DNA from: Oscillospiraceae bacterium
GTDB taxonomy: Bacteria > Bacillota > Clostridia > Oscillospirales > Oscillospiraceae
Assembly (NCBI GenBank): GCA_020025715.1
Contig: JAHHRQ010000002.1
Coordinates: 4,717 to 68,716, forward strand
Direction of reading: 5' to 3'
Length of the DNA: 64,000 nucleotides
Program-made: the position numbers and the translations under genes
Notes under the pieces: model-generated
Databases searched by the model: none
Told to the model about the DNA's origin: nothing
What the model saw: the letters and a program-made list of their open reading frames with translations, nothing else
Shown: positions 61,301 to 64,000 of the stretch, in pieces
How positions within the stretch are numbered: the stretch's first letter is position 1
How the letters are laid out: each line of letters begins with the position of its first letter

Positions 61301-62578
61301 GTACTTCATATCCTGCCCGCCTATATCCAGCACGCAGTCAACATCCGGCTCAAAAAATGCGGCGGCGGTGCAGTGGGCAACGGTCTCAACCTCGCCCTCG
61401 TCAATGCCGAATGCTGTCTGCATCAGTGTTTCGCCGTAGCCGGTGGAGCAGGAGCGGACAATGTGCGCCTCTTCCGGCAGCACCTTTTTAAGCTTCTCCA
61501 TGCCCTCTATTACGGCTTTTACAGGGTTACCGAAGTTATTTGTATAATAGGAATACAGAAGCTCACCGTCACGGCCTATAAGTGCAAGCTTTGTGGTGGT
61601 TGAGCCTGCATCAACGCCGAGAAAGCAATCGCCCTTGTAGGTTTTAATCTGTCCCCGCTTCACTATTGCCTGTGCGTGGCGGTCGCAGAAGGCTTTATAT
61701 TCTTCCGCATTTGCAAAAAGTGGCGGCAGGCGGTTAATCTCAAATCTCTGTACTCTCTTTGTCTGCAAAAGCTTTAAAAGAGAGGATAAAATCATGCCTT
61801 CCTCCTCCCCTGCCTCTAATGCTGCGCCCATGGCGGCAAAAAGATGAGAGTTTTCAGGGTCTACAACGTTTTCCGGTGTGAGCTTCAAGGTGCGGATAAA
61901 GGCCTTTTTAAGCTCCGGCAGGAAGTGGAGCGGGCCGCCAAGGAAGGCAACACAGCCGCGAATAGGCTTGCCGCAGGCAAGGCCGGAAATGGTCTGGTTT
62001 ACAACGGCCTGAAAAATTGAGGCGGCAAGATCGGATTTTGCCGCGCCGTCATTTATAAGGGGCTGAATATCCGTCTTTGCGAAAACGCCGCAGCGGGCGG
62101 CAATGGGGTAAATTTCATGGTAATTTTCCGCCTCACGGTTAAGTCCGGCGGCATCAGTCTGCAAAAGGGCGGCCATCTGGTCTATAAATGAGCCTGTACC
62201 TCCGGCGCAGACGCCGTTCATGCGCTCGTCAAGACCGCCTTTAAAGTAAATAATCTTTGCGTCCTCGCCGCCCAGCTCTATTGCCACATCAGTCTGAGGG
62301 GCAGCCTTCTGCAAGGCAGAAGCGACCGCCACAACCTCCTGAGTAAAACCGATGCCCAGCTGCTTTCCCAGATTTATGGAACCTGAGCCTGTAATTCTGA
62401 CCTTTATTTTACAGTCATCCACCAGCTCCAGCGCCTCATTCAGCAGCTCAGTTAAAGCCTCCTGAATACGGGCGCAGTGTCTGCGGTACTGTCCGTATAT
62501 TATTTTATCGTCTTTATCCAGAATAACCAGTTTAACGGTGGTTGAGCCGATATCAATTCCTGCTCTGTATGTATTCAA
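58325..62578 (-). CDS. 2-hydroxyacyl-CoA dehydratase activase-related protein (BcrAD/BadFG + DUF2229)
   Basis: This is a 1417-residue protein with two tandem ASKHA-fold ATPase domains like the dehydratase activator HgdC. The first has [15 protein letters not shown] near residues 6-20, GGEDAKII and the cluster cysteine in [13 protein letters not shown]. The second has [14 protein letters not shown] near 322-335, GGQDMKYI and [24 protein letters not shown] cysteine motif and the DUF2229 domain ([26 protein letters not shown]) follow, then an HgdB-like C-terminus. It could power radical electron transfer, but the partner dehydratase is absent and its physiological role in Clostridia is unknown. 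The start is a TTG at 62578 with GGAGAGGG upstream; longer frames lack a site. Confidence 0.85.
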   Translation of the reverse strand: [1417 protein letters not shown]

Positions 62579-62714
62579 AATAATCGCCCTCTCCGGAAAT
62601 TTCTCTTTTAAAAATCTATGTACATATGCCGGTAAGCCCAGCAATTTATTAAATTAGAGCCAGCTTACCCGTATAGTAGGAAATAATAACACATTTTATA
62701 TTTTTTTCTAGTTC

Positions 62715-62732
62715 ACAAAATAAATATTTTGT
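62715..62732. promoter_or_regulatory. Palindromic operator candidate upstream of the activase gene
   Basis: ACAAAATA-AA-TATTTTGT is an 18-bp perfect palindrome about 140 bp before the TTG start. Its half-sites do not match Rex, FNR or CcpA consensus orientation, so the binding protein is unknown. AT-rich palindromes can arise by chance. Confidence 0.3.
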
Positions 62733-62911
62733 AATTTTTTAGGACAAAATGTTAAATTTGTATGAATTTGTATAAAGCTTTTTATTCCTCTGTTCCCTTA
62801 CATGCTTGAAATGAATAACGGGACTTTCTCACTGCATAAATTTAGCCCAGAGCGGGCGGCAAGGGTTCACGCCTGTTTTTAAAAGAGTACATACGGCAGC
62901 TTTCTGACAGA

Positions 62912-62941
62912 AAAGCCGGAGACATTCACGTCTCCGGCTTT
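62912..62941 (-). terminator. Terminator of the YD-repeat gene
   Basis: AAAGCCGGAGAC (62912-62923) and GTCTCCGGCTTT (62930-62941) form a perfect 12-bp stem, followed on the minus strand by TTTTCTG. It is 11 bp after the stop of the gene at 62952. Confidence 0.85.
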
Positions 62942-62951
62942 AAGTGTTTAT

Positions 62952-64000
62952 TCACGGCCTTCTTATCGGCCCCTCCTGAGGCGGTGCCTCTCCGCAAATT
63001 TCGCCTGTAAATCCATATCTGAACTGATGACAGTTATCATCCTCATCATACCAGAAATGCAGGTTGCCAGAGGGCAGGCCCTCACTTCCGTCCTGATTTA
63101 ACTGTATAACGGCTGTTACTCTGTCCCGCTCATCATACACATATTTCTGGCTTTCCTGCAATTCGCCGCAGAAAAGACTGCTTATGCTCTCAAGTCTCCC
63201 CTTTTCGTCATAGGTAAATTCCCTGCTGCTGATTTTCTCCGGAAACTCGGTGCGCCGGCTCTCCGACCTTATAAGCTGCCCAGCATCATTATAGAAGCAG
63301 GCAATTTCCACGGGGGATTTAAGTTTAAAGTTCCGTCTTGCTCTAAGCATATCACCCTCTGGACTGAATACCGTTTCGGCAGTAGTCTCATAGGGCTTAT
63401 TGTTATCTCCGTAGTCAAACTCTAAAAGAGTTGTACGGATAGTGGTGGAGCCGTCAGGGTTTTGCTCATAGCCTTCGGCTTCAAGGGGTACGCCGAAAAG
63501 TTCAAAAAGGCTTATATTGCTGTAAAAGCCGCAGAAGCCCGACCAGAGATCAGCACCGCATGAGCCGTCGCCGGAGGTGTTTACAAGCGCTGTGCTGCCG
63601 TCATCAAAGGTGAGAAAAAGCGGATTTAAAAAATCCGAGAATACAAGGCGGTTTGCATTATTGTAGTCAAGATAGCTTTTCCGTGTGAAGCCTTTTTCCA
63701 GCTTTCTCAGGCTTTCATCATCACATATTTTAAAGCTTTTATCCAGCTGCCGCACATACAGCTCTGCGCTTTTAAGCCCTGACAACCGCTCTTCGTCCCC
63801 ATAGCGTTTGATATCTGCTTTCTTCACCGGCAGCATGGCAAGGGTTTTTGCAAGGCGGTATTCGCCCTCTTCACCCTCTGCCCTTATATCCAGCCATCTG
63901 CAATAAGCCTCTCTGCCGTTATACTCCACGCTCTGCCAGCCAAGGGGCTGTTTTGGGGTTCCGCTTATTAAAATCCAGCCGTAAATGTAAGGCGTATCAA
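62952..64000 (-). CDS. Protein with YD-type (RHS-like) repeats, 5' end outside the window
   Basis: The frame stays open through the right edge of the window: residues before the apparent GTG at 63929 read PYIYGWILISGTPKQPLGW and look like real protein. So this is a partial gene of at least 349 codons. I do not recognise a named family. The C-terminal third has three YD-like repeats: FYNDAGQLIRS, FTYDEKGRLESI and YVYDERDRVTAV, plus a related LHFWYDEDDN. Such repeats occur in RHS/wall-associated proteins and in small cytoplasmic repeat proteins. No signal peptide can be judged because the start is missing. The rest is a globular, charged domain (TFDDGSTALVNTSGDGSCGADLW). A toxin or surface role is not shown. 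Confidence 0.6.
   Translation of the reverse strand, partial: DTPYIYGWILISGTPKQPLGWQSVEYNGREAYCRWLDIRAEGEEGEYRLAKTLAMLPVKKADIKRYGDEERLSGLKSAELYVRQLDKSFKICDDESLRKLEKGFTRKSYLDYNNANRLVFSDFLNPLFLTFDDGSTALVNTSGDGSCGADLWSGFCGFYSNISLFELFGVPLEAEGYEQNPDGSTTIRTTLLEFDYGDNNKPYETTAETVFSPEGDMLRARRNFKLKSPVEIACFYNDAGQLIRSESRRTEFPEKISSREFTYDEKGRLESISSLFCGELQESQKYVYDERDRVTAVIQLNQDGSEGLPSGNLHFWYDEDDNCHQFRYGFTGEICGEAPPQEGPIRRP

Larger units (their letters stand above)
62645..62951. other. Intergenic region with palindrome and terminator
   Basis: This 307-bp gap holds a palindrome at 62715-62732 and a terminator at 62912-62941. The central part is AT-rich with two near-copies of ATTTGTAT near 62757-62775. No reading frame, tRNA or clear sigma-A promoter for the downstream gene was recognised. 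Confidence 0.5.

Noticed and set aside
62711..62735. Rex or FNR site in the palindrome upstream of the activase gene
   Set aside because: Half-sites are ACAA...TTGT, opposite in orientation to the Rex TTGT...ACAA form, and do not fit TTGAT-N4-ATCAA.
1..64000. tRNA, rRNA, CRISPR arrays, transposases or phage genes
   Set aside because: None was recognised on either strand. The AT-rich polysaccharide block may have been acquired by transfer, but no mobile element is visible beside it.

Overview
This window reads as chromosomal DNA of a low-to-medium GC, endospore-forming Clostridia, probably of the Oscillospirales/Ruminococcaceae type. That placement is an inference. It rests on bofA and an uninterrupted sigK with a pro-sequence, the rimP-nusA-ylxR-ylxQ-infB-rbfA-nrnA-truB-ribF gene order, an xPxTG sortase-type surface protein, and a very large 2-hydroxyacyl-CoA dehydratase activase-type protein. 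Nearly all genes are on the minus strand. No rRNA, tRNA, CRISPR array, insertion sequence or phage gene was seen.

Layout. 0-2 kb: a type IIA topoisomerase B subunit, followed by the first codons of its likely A-subunit partner, and a possible structured RNA. 2.4-9 kb: bofA, two MgtC-like membrane proteins, a HAD phosphatase with murF, a DEDDh exonuclease with a zinc-finger-like tail, and a repeat-containing surface protein. 9.2-17.1 kb: the translation/transcription operon rimP to ribF, with a strong promoter, a terminator-like hairpin in its leader and another between infB and rbfA. 17.4-57.3 kb: a roughly 40-kb cell-surface polysaccharide region. 57.4-64 kb: sigK, the large activase-type protein, and a 5'-truncated gene with YD-type repeats.

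The polysaccharide region. A chain-length protein and a degenerate tyrosine-kinase homologue lie on the plus strand at the left edge, followed by a sugar/amino-sugar kinase. The rest runs leftward. One unit starts at a consensus promoter near 53.1 kb. It encodes a VanY-type peptidase, a priming sugar transferase, four glycosyltransferases, a trio of PLP decarboxylase, PIG-L deacetylase and ATP-grasp ligase, a flippase, a polymerase, and the five enzymes that in Pseudomonas and Bordetella make UDP-2,3-diacetamido-mannuronic acid. A second unit, with its own promoter near 35.7 kb and a terminator near 32.4 kb, encodes a membrane 4,6-dehydratase and an aminotransferase expected to make a 4-amino-6-deoxy sugar nucleotide. 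A third, visibly more AT-rich block (32.2-21.0 kb) holds a second flippase and second polymerase, LicD, a pyruvyl transferase, an F420-hydrogenase-beta-like iron-sulfur protein, UDP-GlcNAc 2-epimerase and more glycosyltransferases. On the right, a perfect TTGACA/TATAAT promoter drives an HTH-LicC-LicA fusion, a second LicC and a BCCT transporter.

Together these suggest an organism that imports choline, activates it to CDP-choline and attaches phosphocholine (via LicD) to a glycan that also carries uronic acids and probably free amino groups. That would be a zwitterionic, phosphocholine-decorated polymer. The composition is inferred from enzyme families. Several start codons were reassigned here from ribosome-binding sites and promoters, and are noted in the entries.
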